DNA of 64,000 bases, taken from Deinococci bacterium (GTDB lineage: Bacteria > Deinococcota > Deinococci > Deinococcales > Trueperaceae). Where the stretch lies: positions 1-64,000 of the forward strand of contig JASBRS010000014.1 in the NCBI GenBank assembly GCA_030149325.1. Direction: 5' to 3'. Shown piece by piece: positions 10,496 through 21,838 of the stretch; positions within the stretch are counted from its first letter, which is position 1; each line of letters starts with the position of its first letter. Under the pieces are notes generated by a model that made no database searches, had not been told where the DNA came from, and was given only the letters and a program-made list of their open reading frames with translations. Both the position numbers and the translations under genes were made by a program.

Positions 10496-12129
10496 TCAGG
10501 CGGTCGCCGCCAGGCCGAGCAGCGCTTCGGCCTCGGCGACGTCGGCGGCGCGGCGCGCCTCGTCGTGCCCCAGCTCGTCCGCCAGCAGCTCGGCCACGCG
10601 CCCCAGCGCGCGTCGTGCGTCCTCCTCGTCGAGCATCGCCAGCCGCAGCCGGCGCCACAGCACGTCGGCCGTGGAGCGCGCGTACTCGTGACGTGCCGCA
10701 TACACCACCTCGGCCTCGAGGTAGGGCTGCTCCGGCACCAGGCGGCGCTCCAGACCTTCGGTCGCCAGGCGGGCCACCTCGGCCGCGAACGATCCGTAGG
10801 CGCGATTGAGGTGGCTGGCGACGTCGGCCTCGAGCGCGAAGCGCTCCTGCAGGTCGCCGGCGCCCTGCGCGCTGAAGCCCTCCGCACCCACCAGCGGCAG
10901 GCTGGCCGTGGTGCTCTCGCGTTCGGGCTCGAGCCCCGCCACGCTCACCGCCTGGTTGACGGCGTCGACCGCCATGCGCCGGTAGGTGGTCCACTTGCCG
11001 CCGGCGATCGTCACCAGCCCGGCCGGACCCACGTTCACCACGTGGTCGCGTGACAGCCCTGCGGTGTCCGCCGCCTGCGGGTCGGACACCAGCGGACGCA
11101 GCCCCGACCACGCCGCCTTGACGTCGGAGCGCTCCACGGGCACGTCGAAGTAGCGTTCCACGTGGCGCAGGACGTAGGCGATCTCGTCCTCGTGCGCCCG
11201 CGGCTCCGCCTCGATCTCGGCCTCGTTGTCCGTCGTCCCCACCAGCGTGTGGCCGTGCCAGGGCAGCAGGAAGAGCACCCGCCCGTCGTCGGTCTGCGGG
11301 ATGAGCAGGCCGGTGGCGGGAGGGGAGAAGCGCTGATCGAGCACGATGTGGATCCCCGAGCTGGCGGTGACCATCGGCCGGGCGTCGGGGTCCTCCATGC
11401 GCCGCACGGCGTCGGTGAAGGGGCCGGTGGCGTTGACCACGGCGCGCGCAGCGATATCGAAGCGGTCGCCGCTCAGGCGGTCGGTCACCGTGGCCCCGCG
11501 GACGCGGCCGTCCTCCACCAGCAGGTCCTCGACCTCGAGGTAGTTGGCCGTCACCGCGCCCTCGCGCGCCGCCGTGAGCACGATCGCCACGTTCATGCGG
11601 GCGTCGTCGAACTGGCCGTCGTAGTACAGCACGCCGCCCCGCAGCCCCTGATGGCGCAGCATCGGGAAGCGCTGGAGGGCCTCGCGGGCGTCGACGAAGC
11701 GACTGGGTTGGAGGTTCGCGCGCCCGGCCAGCCAGTCGTAGAGCTTGAGGCCGGTGAGGTAGTAGGGCACCTCGAGCCAGTTGTACAGCGGCGTCACGAT
11801 CGGCAGGGGCTGACTCAGGTGGGGGGCGATGCGCAGCAGCACCGCGCGCTCGTGCAGGGCGTCGCGCACCAGGTTGAACTGGGAGCGATCGAAGTGCTTG
11901 ACGGCGGCCTCGAGGTAGCGCACGCCGCCGTGGATCAGCTTGGTGCTGCGGCTGCTGGTGCCGCACGAGAAGTCGCCGCGCTCCACCAGCGCCACCCGCA
12001 GGCCGCGCGTCGCGGCGTCGAGCGCAACCCCCGCCCCGGTGGCGCCGCCGCCGACCACCAACACGTCGAAGGGTCCGTCGTCGGACCGCAAGCGGGCGAC
12101 CTGGGCCTCTCGATCCGGCCACGTCGGGT

Positions 12130-12133
<4 letters not shown>
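10496..12133 (-). CDS. glpD: glycerol-3-phosphate dehydrogenase
   Basis: [54 protein letters not shown]. Confidence 0.96.
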
Positions 12134-13620
<1,487 letters not shown>

Positions 13621-13679
13621 GTCTCACCTCCACGGCGAACGCCTTCGGCGGCCGTCGCGGCCGCTCGTGGCCTCGATGC

Positions 13680-14138
13680 TCACGCCGACAGCAGGTCGCG
13701 CAGGCGCACGCGAGCGTACTGCCGGTCGCCCTCCAACGCTCGCCTCAGGGCGTCGTCCTGGCGCGGGAGCAGCCGACCGCGAACGCGCACGTGTGCCTCG
13801 TAGCGTCCCACCGCGAAGCGCTCGACGAACAGCTCCGTGAGGCTCTGCACCGGCAGCGTGCGGGTGGAGAAGGCCTCGAGCGAGAGCTTGCGGAGCGTTC
13901 CGAAGGTGTGGAGGCAGAGGTGCGCCTCGCTCCCCACCACCGCGGCGCTGACGCCTTCGGTCCCGTCGTCGCCGGGCTGGATCAGGCGTCGTTGGGGACC
14001 CGATGCCGGTTCGATCAGGGCGCCGAAGGCCGTGAGGACGTCGTCGATGTCGCCTGCGCCCGCGAGGTCCGCTGCGGTGGCGCGGAAGCCATCGAGGATC
14101 AGGTGCGTGCCGTAGCCGAGGGCGTCGTAGCTGTTCAC
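13680..14138 (-). CDS. S-adenosylmethionine decarboxylase (SpeD)-family homologue lacking the pyruvoyl-forming Ser
   Basis: VNSYDALGYGTHLILDGFRAT...GVSAAVVGSEAHLCLHTFGTLRKLSLEAFST; GTG start, TACGCT box 7 nt upstream. Confidence 0.75.
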   Translation of the reverse strand: MNSYDALGYGTHLILDGFRATAADLAGAGDIDDVLTAFGALIEPASGPQRRLIQPGDDGTEGVSAAVVGSEAHLCLHTFGTLRKLSLEAFSTRTLPVQSLTELFVERFAVGRYEAHVRVRGRLLPRQDDALRRALEGDRQYARVRLRDLLSA

Positions 14139-14215
14139 CGCCCCCAGCGTACCACGGCCGACCCCGGGGGAAGGGGCAGGATACGCGCCGTGGACGGCAC
14201 TCCGTCGTGCCGGCA

Positions 14216-15484
14216 TCAGTGCGGCGCGAGCTCTCGGGCAGCCCGGTCGAGGGCCGCGCTCACGTCGCTCGAGGCGGAGGCCAGGATCGCCGCCAGGGCC
14301 CGGTCCATCGGCCCCCACACCTCGCCCATGGCGGGCAGGTTGGGGATCGGCTCGGCGGCGGCCAGCGCCGCTCCGAAGCCGGCGATGACCGGGTCGTCGG
14401 CGACCCGCGCCAGCGCCGAGCTCGAGGCCGGCACCATGCCGGCGCGCCGCGCCAGCGCGACCTGGGCGTCGGCGGTGGTGAGCCACTTGGCCAGGTTGGC
14501 AGCCCCGACCGGGTCGCTGCTGTAGCGGTCGATCAGCACCCCGTCGACGTTCATGAAGCCGCTCCAGGCCTTCCCGTCCGGTGTCGGCGGCATGGCGGCG
14601 ACGGCGATCGGGATGCCGGCCGAGCGGATCGACGGGATCGCCCACGGGCCGTCGTAGGTCATGGCCAGGTCGCCCTTCAGGAACAGCTCGTGCACCGAGG
14701 CGTAGTCGGTGGCGTCGGGCATCACCCCGGCGTCGAAGCGCAGCGAGCGCAAGGCCTCGGCCCCGGCCACCGCGCCCGGCGTGGCCAGCGCGATCGACTT
14801 CGGGTCGAGCTCGCCACCTACGCTGCGCCCGAACACCGCCCCGCCCCAACTGTGCAGCCAGCCGTAGGCGTAGTAGAAGTTGCCGACGTCGAACGCGAAG
14901 CCGTAGCGTCCCTTCGCGGTGACGGCGGCGGCCGCGTCCACCAGACCCTGGTAGCTGGTGGGGACGCTCGGGACCAGGTCGGTGTTCACGATCAGGGCCG
15001 GGCCCTGGACCGCCAGCGGCAGACCGTAGAGCACCCCGCCGTAGCGGAACGCGCTCCGCGCCGACGCGCTGAGATCGGCCAGGTAGCCCTCGGTGGTGTA
15101 GCGGCCCAGGTCGGCCAACAGCCCGGCGTCGGCGAGGGCGGAGAACTGATCCTGCGGGATCCCGACCAGGACGTCGCCGCCCGTGCCCTTGTCGGAGGCC
15201 GCCACGGTGCCCTGCTTGATCTCGCCGAGCTTGAGCGGGACCACGGTCACCTGGACGTCGAAGGCAGCGCTGAAGTCTGCTGCCTCGCTGCGCAGCCAGT
15301 CGAGTGCCGCGCCCCGGTAGGGGGTCCAGACCGTCAGGTCCTGGGCGACCCCGCGACCGGCGAGGAGCCCGAGCAAGGCGAGGACGGCGAGGAGCTTCGG
15401 GAGGGCGTTCCGGAGCGGAAGGAGCGCTCGGGACGCAGGCACGGAGAGCGTCGGGCGCGCACGGTTCCACGGGTCTGGGATCAC
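14216..15484 (-). CDS. ABC transporter extracellular solute-binding protein (family 1)
   Basis: Signal peptide LLAVLALLGLLAGRGVAQ; LTVWTPYRG...YGLPLAVQGPALIVNTDLV. Confidence 0.9.
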   Translation of the reverse strand: MIPDPWNRARPTLSVPASRALLPLRNALPKLLAVLALLGLLAGRGVAQDLTVWTPYRGAALDWLRSEAADFSAAFDVQVTVVPLKLGEIKQGTVAASDKGTGGDVLVGIPQDQFSALADAGLLADLGRYTTEGYLADLSASARSAFRYGGVLYGLPLAVQGPALIVNTDLVPSVPTSYQGLVDAAAAVTAKGRYGFAFDVGNFYYAYGWLHSWGGAVFGRSVGGELDPKSIALATPGAVAGAEALRSLRFDAGVMPDATDYASVHELFLKGDLAMTYDGPWAIPSIRSAGIPIAVAAMPPTPDGKAWSGFMNVDGVLIDRYSSDPVGAANLAKWLTTADAQVALARRAGMVPASSSALARVADDPVIAGFGAALAAAEPIPNLPAMGEVWGPMDRALAAILASASSDVSAALDRAARELAPH

Positions 15485-15528
15485 CCCACCAGCCTAGCCC
15501 GCGAGCCCCCCGCCGCGCGAGGGACGCA

Positions 15529-16671
15529 CTAGGAGCGCTTGCGCTCGGGCACCGAGGCGGCGGCGCCGACGTGGTAGCGGCGCCGGATCTCGGCGGCCAG
15601 CCGGTAGCGGCCGGCCGCGGTACGGACCACCGCGCCGCTCAACTCCAGCGCCGTGAGCCGTGCGAGCAGGGTGGCGGCGCCCTCGTTCAGGGCACGACCC
15701 AGGTCGTCGAGGGTGGCCTCGTCGACGGGCGCGAGGGCCTCCAGGATGGCGTCGGGCGGGTGCGGCGGCGCGGCCGCGGCGCCGTCGCGGAAGTGCATCA
15801 GGACGTCCTCGAGGTCGGCGACGACGTGGGCGCCCTCGCTCAGGAAGCGCAGCGTCCCGGCGACGCTGGGGTCGCCGGGACGCCCCGGGCAGGCGAAGAC
15901 CTGCCGGTCCTGCTCGAGGGCGTGGTCGACGGTGCTGGCCGTACCGGAGCGCAGGCCCGCCTCGACCACCACGACGAGCCGCGCCAGCCCGCTGACGATG
16001 CGGTTGCGGTGGGGGAAGTGGTGCCGGTCGGGCCGGACGTCGGGCAGGTGCTCGCTGATCACGGCGCCGCCCGCGGCCAGCATGCGATCGGCCAGGCCGC
16101 GATGGGCTGGCGGATGCAGGTGCCCGTGACCGCCGCCGAGGACCGCCACCGTGCGGCCCCCGGCCGCCAGGGCGCCCTCGTGCGCGGCGGCGTCGATCCC
16201 CAGAGCGAGGCCCGAGACCACGCACACGGACAGCTGGGCCAGCGACGCCGCCAACTCGTGCGCCAGCTCCTTGCCGCGTCCGGTGGGCCGGCGCGTCCCG
16301 ACGATGGCAGCTGTCCTCACCCGGTGCACGGGCTGCGCGAGCACCGGCGGCAGGGTGCCCTGCACGAACAGGAGTTGCGGCGGGCGGGGGATGACGCGGA
16401 GCGGTGCCGGGTAGGCGGGGTGCTCCCAGCCGACCACCGTGACCCCCGCCGCCCGCGCCTCCTCCAAGCGGCCCCGGGCACCGACCAGGTCGAGCTGCGT
16501 CAGCCTCGCGAAGGCGTCGTCCGGGACGCCGTCGGGCGGGTTCCGGCCGGCGGCCGCCGCGCGGGAGGCCGACGCCAGCGACCCGAAGGCGGCGCGGAGA
16601 CGCGCCAGGCGTCCGGGCCCGAGCCCCTCCTGGGCCAGCGCCGCCAGCGCGAAGACGTCGGCATCGTCCAC
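15529..16671 (-). CDS. dprA: DNA processing protein DprA
   Basis: TAAIVGTRRPTGRGKELAHELAASLAQLSVCVVSGLALGIDAAAHEGAL. Confidence 0.94.
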   Translation of the reverse strand: MDDADVFALAALAQEGLGPGRLARLRAAFGSLASASRAAAAGRNPPDGVPDDAFARLTQLDLVGARGRLEEARAAGVTVVGWEHPAYPAPLRVIPRPPQLLFVQGTLPPVLAQPVHRVRTAAIVGTRRPTGRGKELAHELAASLAQLSVCVVSGLALGIDAAAHEGALAAGGRTVAVLGGGHGHLHPPAHRGLADRMLAAGGAVISEHLPDVRPDRHHFPHRNRIVSGLARLVVVVEAGLRSGTASTVDHALEQDRQVFACPGRPGDPSVAGTLRFLSEGAHVVADLEDVLMHFRDGAAAAPPHPPDAILEALAPVDEATLDDLGRALNEGAATLLARLTALELSGAVVRTAAGRYRLAAEIRRRYHVGAAASVPERKRS

Positions 16672-16777
16672 GCGACCAGGATGCACGCCAGCGGGCGCGC
16701 GGTCCGCGCGCCGCGCGGCCCCGGCCCAGGGACGGTAGGTACGCGACCTGGTTCGGGGGGGCCGGTCCGGACGTCGC

Positions 16778-18196
16778 TCAGCCGAGCTTCCAGCGGCTCC
16801 CCTCGGCGGTGTCCTCCACCTCGATGCCGAGCTCCTCGAGGCGCGCACGCATGGCGTCGGCGGTCGCGAAGTCGCGGCGCGCCCGTGCCCGCTGGCGCTC
16901 CTCGAGCAGCATGCCCACCAGCCCGTCGAGCAGGTCGTGGCTCTGCCCCAGGGCGTCGGCCGTCGGGGGCACGCCGAGCACGCCGTCGAGCAGCTCGTCG
17001 AACAACGCCCGGGCCGCCGCACGGTAGGCGGGGGAGGCGCCGGCCTCCAGCGCACGGTTGATGTCGCGGGCCGCATCGAACAGCACCGCCAGCGCTTGCG
17101 GGGTGTTGAGGTCGTCGTTCATGGCCTCGGCGAAGGCCGCGCGGGCCGCCTCGAAGGCCCCCGGCTCGGCCGTCTCGCCGGCCCCCTCCGACACCAGGCG
17201 GTAGGTCTCGCGCAGCCGCCGGAGACCCTGCGCCGACGCCGTCAGGCTGTCGTCGGAGAAGTCCGACACGCTGCGGTAGTGCGAGCGCAGCAGGTGGAAG
17301 CGCACCGCCACCGGGTCGTAGCGCTCGAAGAGCTGCGCCAGGGTGACGAAGTGGTTCTTCGACTTCGCCATCTTCTCGCCCTCGAGCGTGATCATGTTCC
17401 AGTGCAGCCACACCCGGGCGAAGGGCTTCCCGGCCGCCCGCGCCTGCGCGATCTCGCACTCGTGGTGCGGGAAGATCAGGTCGAGCCCGCCGCCGTGGAT
17501 GTCGAACTCGTCGCCCAGGTACTTGGTGCTCATCACCGAGCACTCCAGGTGCCAGCCGGGGAAACCCTCGCCCCACGGGCTCGGCCAGCGCATGATGTGG
17601 CCCTCCTCGGCCTTCTTCCACAAAGCGAAGTCGCGCGGGTCGTCCTTGTCGGAGCGCACCTCGACGCGGGTGCCCTCCAGCAGCTCCTCCGGGTCGCGCC
17701 CCGAGAGCTCGCCGTAGGGCTGGTAGGCCGACACGTCGAAGTAGACGTTGCCGTCCTTGACGTAGGCCACGCCGCCGTCGAGGAGGGCGCGCGTGAGCTC
17801 GATCTGCTCGATGATGTGCCCGGAGGCGCGGGGCACCACGTCGGGCCGGCGCACCCGCAGCCGCGCCATGGCGTCGAAGTACGACCAGAAGTACTTCTCG
17901 GCGACCTCCATCGGCTCGAGCCGCTCGAGCTGCGCCCGCTTGGCGAGCTTGTCCTCGCCCTCCTCGACGTCGGACAGATGGCCGACGTCGGTGACGTTGG
18001 AGACGAAGCGCACGCGGTAGCCTTCGTGCTCGAGCCAGCGCCGGAGCACGTCGAACACCACGGGACCGCGCGCGTGCCCGAGGTGCGGCTCGGAGTAGAC
18101 GGTGGGTCCGCACATGTAGATGCCGACGTGCCCCGGCACCACGGGGCGGAACTCGTCCTTGTTGCGGGTCAGGCTGTTGTAGAAGGTCAGAGCCAT
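16778..18196 (-). CDS. cysS: cysteinyl-tRNA synthetase
   Basis: [49 protein letters not shown] motif [11 protein letters not shown]. Confidence 0.97.
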   Translation of the reverse strand: MALTFYNSLTRNKDEFRPVVPGHVGIYMCGPTVYSEPHLGHARGPVVFDVLRRWLEHEGYRVRFVSNVTDVGHLSDVEEGEDKLAKRAQLERLEPMEVAEKYFWSYFDAMARLRVRRPDVVPRASGHIIEQIELTRALLDGGVAYVKDGNVYFDVSAYQPYGELSGRDPEELLEGTRVEVRSDKDDPRDFALWKKAEEGHIMRWPSPWGEGFPGWHLECSVMSTKYLGDEFDIHGGGLDLIFPHHECEIAQARAAGKPFARVWLHWNMITLEGEKMAKSKNHFVTLAQLFERYDPVAVRFHLLRSHYRSVSDFSDDSLTASAQGLRRLRETYRLVSEGAGETAEPGAFEAARAAFAEAMNDDLNTPQALAVLFDAARDINRALEAGASPAYRAAARALFDELLDGVLGVPPTADALGQSHDLLDGLVGMLLEERQRARARRDFATADAMRARLEELGIEVEDTAEGSRWKLG

Positions 18197-18211
18197 GGCA
18201 CTCCTCGGAAG

Positions 18212-18232
18212 GGGCGTCCACGTGGACCGCCC
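18212..18232 (-). promoter_or_regulatory. hairpin in cysS leader, candidate attenuator
   Basis: Reverse strand GGGCGGTCCACGTGGACGCCC, between the mini-ORF stop and the cysS SD. Confidence 0.4.
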
Positions 18233-18263
18233 GGATCGTTCTGGACTGTTGCAGGGACCGGCG

Positions 18264-18317
18264 TCAGGAGAGGTGCCGCAGACATCGAAGGGTGCGGAGG
18301 CCCGTCCGTACCGTCAT
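18264..18317 (-). CDS. candidate leaderless leader peptide upstream of cysS (MTVRTGLRTLRCLRHLS)
   Basis: TAAACT box (18325..18330) 7 nt before ATG; 17 codons including one Cys (TGT). Confidence 0.45.
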   Translation of the reverse strand: MTVRTGLRTLRCLRHLS

Positions 18318-18370
18318 GTCCCGGAGTTTAGCACGCGCCAGCGCCCTCCCGGACGGTAGACTGAGCCGCC

Positions 18371-18991
18371 GTGAGCTACCGCACCCTGGCCCGCCGCGCC
18401 GACCACGAGGACGTCGTGCTGGGCTCGCGCTTCCTGGCGACGGTGGCGCCGGTGCACAGCGTCGACGAGGCCACCGCGCTGCTGGCTGCCCTGCGCGCCC
18501 GTCACCCCGATGCCAGCCACCACTGCTGGGCCTACCGCGTGGCCGAGGAGCAGCGCTTCTCCGATGACGGCGAGCCCGGAGGGACGGCCGGCCGGCCGAT
18601 GCTGGAGGTGCTGTTGAAGCGCGATCTCGACCGCGTGGCGGCGGTGGTGGTGCGCTACTTCGGAGGGCGCAAGCTGGGGGCCGGCGGCCTCGCCCGCGCC
18701 TACGGCGGCGCCGTGGCCCGCGCCGTCCAGGCCGCCGGGGAGCGCAGCGTGGAGCCGCTGACCAGGGCCGTGCTGCGGGCCCCGTTCGCCCAGGTCGACG
18801 CCCTGTTGCGCTCACTCGACGCCAGCCCGGAGGTGGGGCGCGGGACGCCGGAGTACGACGCCGACGGGCTCCGGCTGGACGTGTGGATGCCGGCGCGCAG
18901 CTTCGAGGCGCTGGACCGTCGGCTGGCCGAGCTCACGCGCGGCGAGGCCAGCTTCGACGCGGTGCGGACCCAGGACGACCCCGAGCCCTGA
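18371..18991 (+). CDS. YigZ/IMPACT family protein
   Basis: HHCWAYRVAEEQRFSDDGEPGGTAGRPMLEVL...VVVRYFGGRKLGAGGLARAY. Confidence 0.93.
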   Translation: MSYRTLARRADHEDVVLGSRFLATVAPVHSVDEATALLAALRARHPDASHHCWAYRVAEEQRFSDDGEPGGTAGRPMLEVLLKRDLDRVAAVVVRYFGGRKLGAGGLARAYGGAVARAVQAAGERSVEPLTRAVLRAPFAQVDALLRSLDASPEVGRGTPEYDADGLRLDVWMPARSFEALDRRLAELTRGEASFDAVRTQDDPEP

Positions 18992-19064
18992 CCGCGGCCG
19001 TCGATGGAGGCCGGATGAAGCCCGGGTCCACCCGCAGCTCGGGACGCTGTGGCAGCATGGTGCC

Positions 19065-19682
19065 GTGAACGAACGCTCCCGCAGGTTCCTCCTCGCGAGG
19101 CTGGCGCCGGTGGTGCTGGTGCTCGCCGGCTGCGCCCCCACGACGTCCCCGCATCAGCCGCTGGTGGCCGTGCTCAACGGTCCCGCCGAGGGCAGGATCG
19201 ACGGGAGCGCCACCACCCTCGAGGCCGACATGCGCCAGTTCGGCCCGCTGTACTTCGGCTTCGTGCCCGGAGCCGCGCTGCGCTTCGACGAGGGGCACAG
19301 CGACCTGTTCCACGACCGCGCCGTCACCTCGGCCGGACGCATCGCCCGAACCTACGGCGCGCCCTACGCGGTGGTGGTGGGTGCGAACACGCTCGAGCGC
19401 AACGTCACGCTGTCGAAGGACAAGAAGTGGCGGACCGTGAGCGTCACCCTGCGCATCCAGGCGATGGTGGTCGATGCCGCCACCAACACCGTGGTGAGTC
19501 GCGTCGAGTCGCAACTCCTGCAGGGCAGCCGCTACGAGAGCACCGCCGATCCCCTGCCGACGCTGCAGCGGGATCCCACCGTGCTCCGGTTGCGCGACGA
19601 CGGCGTCGACGCGGTCGCGCCGTCCGTGGTCGGCTCGTTGTGGCATGTCCTGCACATCCGCGCGCACCCGCCGGCGGGTTGA
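19065..19682 (+). CDS. putative lipoprotein
   Basis: VVLVLAGCAPTTSP lipobox; GTG start. Confidence 0.7.
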   Translation: MNERSRRFLLARLAPVVLVLAGCAPTTSPHQPLVAVLNGPAEGRIDGSATTLEADMRQFGPLYFGFVPGAALRFDEGHSDLFHDRAVTSAGRIARTYGAPYAVVVGANTLERNVTLSKDKKWRTVSVTLRIQAMVVDAATNTVVSRVESQLLQGSRYESTADPLPTLQRDPTVLRLRDDGVDAVAPSVVGSLWHVLHIRAHPPAG

Positions 19683-19697
19683 GCGCGGCGTCCCCGA

Positions 19698-21164
19698 TCA
19701 CCGGAAGTAGCGGCGGAAGACCTCCTGGTACTCCAGGGGCACGTCCCCCTCGGTGAGGGCCTGCTCGGCCGCACGGCGGTAGGCGTCGATGGAGCTGCCG
19801 GCCGGCAGCGTCACGTCGGTCGAGCCCGGCAGCCGGACCGTGCCCCCGGACGTCTGGGCGTCGCCCTGGACCGTGCCCGGCAGGAACTCGGGGGCCGGGC
19901 CCGCACCCTGGGCCGGCGCGCTCGGGGCGCCCGGCGTACCCGGCTGGTTGCCGCCCGCACCCGTACCCTCGCCACGATCGGCCCCCGGGACCGCACCCTG
20001 GCCGGCGCCCTGGACGTCGGCGGCCGCCCCGGCGCTGCCGGACTGGGCGGCGCCGCCGGCCGCCGAGCCGGGAGCGGACTGCCCCTGGCTCCCGGCGTCG
20101 GCGCCCTGCGGCGCGCCGCTCCCCTGGGCCGTCGAGCTCCCCGGGGCGGAGCCGCTGGCGGCCGACGACGACGGCGATGAGGCCGCCGAGCCATCCGGCG
20201 TCGATGGCGTGCCGCTTCCGGTGCCGCTGCTTCCGGCGCTCCCCGGGGCCTGCCCGCCGGAGCGGTCGGCGCCGCCGCTCGCGGCGTCGGTACCGCTCGG
20301 GCCGGCCGCACTCGACGCCGACGACGTGCCGCCCGTGGCGCTGCCGGACGGGGTCGCCGAGCCGTCTCCCGAGGCGTTCGAGCCGCTCCCCCCGGCCTGC
20401 GACGGGGGAGATGCGCCCCCGCCGGAGCCCGAGCCCCCGGAGGGCCCGGCGCGGGCCGAGCCGCTCGAGCCGGCAGGGGGCTCCTGCCCCAACGCGCGAA
20501 GGTAGTCCGAGAGCACCTGCTGGTCGCTGGCGGCGCCGGCGCTGTCGGGCGCACCGTCCGCGCCCGGCGTCGGCGTCGGCTGGGTACCGGCGCCGGTCGC
20601 ACGCTGCGGCGCCGGTGCGGGGGGTGCGGGGGCGTTCTGCGGGCCGGTCGCGTCGGCGGGCGACGCCTGGGGCGACGGCGTGGACGTCGCGGGCGCGGCC
20701 CCGGGCGGGCCCTGGCGGCCGGCCAGCGGCACCAGCAGCAGCGCCAGGGCGGCCGCCAAGGTCGGCAGCCACCAGGCCGGCGGGTCGGGGACGCGAACGT
20801 CCCGGACGCTGTCGACGGCTCGCGCCCGCACCGCCCGCGCGAAGCCGTAGGTATCGTCGTCCGCGAGTTCCAGCGCCGTCTCGTAGCTCAGGCCGGCCCG
20901 CTCGCGGATGACCCCGAGGGCGCGGGCGCGGTGCCCCCGCACCGGCAGCGCGAGGCCCACCAGGAACGCTCCGGCCAGGGCGGCGGCCTGGATCCAGGGG
21001 CCGCGCGCCGCCGCGGCCATCACCAGCGAGGCCAGCAGGGCCGCGCCCGCGCCCCTCAGCAGCCGGGCGTTCCACGCGCTGCGTGAGGCGATGCGGGTGT
21101 GGAGCGACATCGCCCTCTCGGGCGAGAGCCGGCTCGCGCGCTGACGGCGGCTGGGGCTGATCAT
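19698..21164 (-). CDS. membrane protein with long Ser/Gly/Ala/Pro low-complexity region
   Basis: N-terminal TM segments, about 300 residues of S/G/A/P/T-rich sequence, conserved-looking C-terminus AEQALTEGDVPLEYQEVFRRYFR. Confidence 0.75.
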   Translation of the reverse strand: MISPSRRQRASRLSPERAMSLHTRIASRSAWNARLLRGAGAALLASLVMAAAARGPWIQAAALAGAFLVGLALPVRGHRARALGVIRERAGLSYETALELADDDTYGFARAVRARAVDSVRDVRVPDPPAWWLPTLAAALALLLVPLAGRQGPPGAAPATSTPSPQASPADATGPQNAPAPPAPAPQRATGAGTQPTPTPGADGAPDSAGAASDQQVLSDYLRALGQEPPAGSSGSARAGPSGGSGSGGGASPPSQAGGSGSNASGDGSATPSGSATGGTSSASSAAGPSGTDAASGGADRSGGQAPGSAGSSGTGSGTPSTPDGSAASSPSSSAASGSAPGSSTAQGSGAPQGADAGSQGQSAPGSAAGGAAQSGSAGAAADVQGAGQGAVPGADRGEGTGAGGNQPGTPGAPSAPAQGAGPAPEFLPGTVQGDAQTSGGTVRLPGSTDVTLPAGSSIDAYRRAAEQALTEGDVPLEYQEVFRRYFR

Positions 21165-21838
21165 GATGCGCCTTCCGCGGTCGACGCGCCGTCCTCGTCG
21201 GGGTGCCCGCGCGTGAGCGCAAGCACCGTCGCCGCCGCCAGGGTCGTGATGACCGCGAGGTGGACCCACGAGACCCGCAGCGGAGCGGTCAACGGATCGA
21301 TCACGTCGACACCGAGGCGGACGTCGAGGGCGATGCCGGCCACCAGCAGCGCGGGCACCAGCAGGGGCAGCAGGGCCGTGACGCGCAGCCTGTGCGCGAG
21401 CCTCCCCAGCAGGATGCCCATGCCGAAGTAGGCGGGCACCTCCAGGAACGGCAGGCAGGCGGCCCACAGCAACGGGACCGCCGGGAAGCTGGCGGCGTAG
21501 GCGGCCACGTCGAAGGGCAACGAGACCGCCACGAACACCATCAGCGCGGCGGCGGTGACGCGACGCTGATGTCGCGGGAGCCGACCCTCGGCGGCGCCGT
21601 ACCCCAGGGCCGCCAGCGCCAGCAGCGTCATACGCGTCTGCGCCAGCGCGAACCAGGCCTCGTTGGCCTCCCCCTGCCCCGGCCAACGTACCGCCAGCAC
21701 GAACAGGAGCGCCGCCAGGAAGAGCGCCAGCACCTGCAGCAGGTCCGGGGTGCGCAGGCGTTCGGCCACCGCCGTCGGCGTCGGGACGGCCGCTCCGAGG
21801 CCGCGCAGTGCGGCGAGCCTCCGACCCGCGCCCGTCAC
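21161..21838 (-). CDS. multi-pass membrane protein
   Basis: GTG start overlapping the previous stop; several hydrophobic helices. Confidence 0.75.
   Translation of the reverse strand: MTGAGRRLAALRGLGAAVPTPTAVAERLRTPDLLQVLALFLAALLFVLAVRWPGQGEANEAWFALAQTRMTLLALAALGYGAAEGRLPRHQRRVTAAALMVFVAVSLPFDVAAYAASFPAVPLLWAACLPFLEVPAYFGMGILLGRLAHRLRVTALLPLLVPALLVAGIALDVRLGVDVIDPLTAPLRVSWVHLAVITTLAAATVLALTRGHPDEDGASTAEGAS

Noticed and set aside
19789-20505. Plus-strand 238-aa ORF, Pro-rich
   Set aside because: Complement of the Ser/Gly/Ala-rich coding region; an artefact of low complexity.
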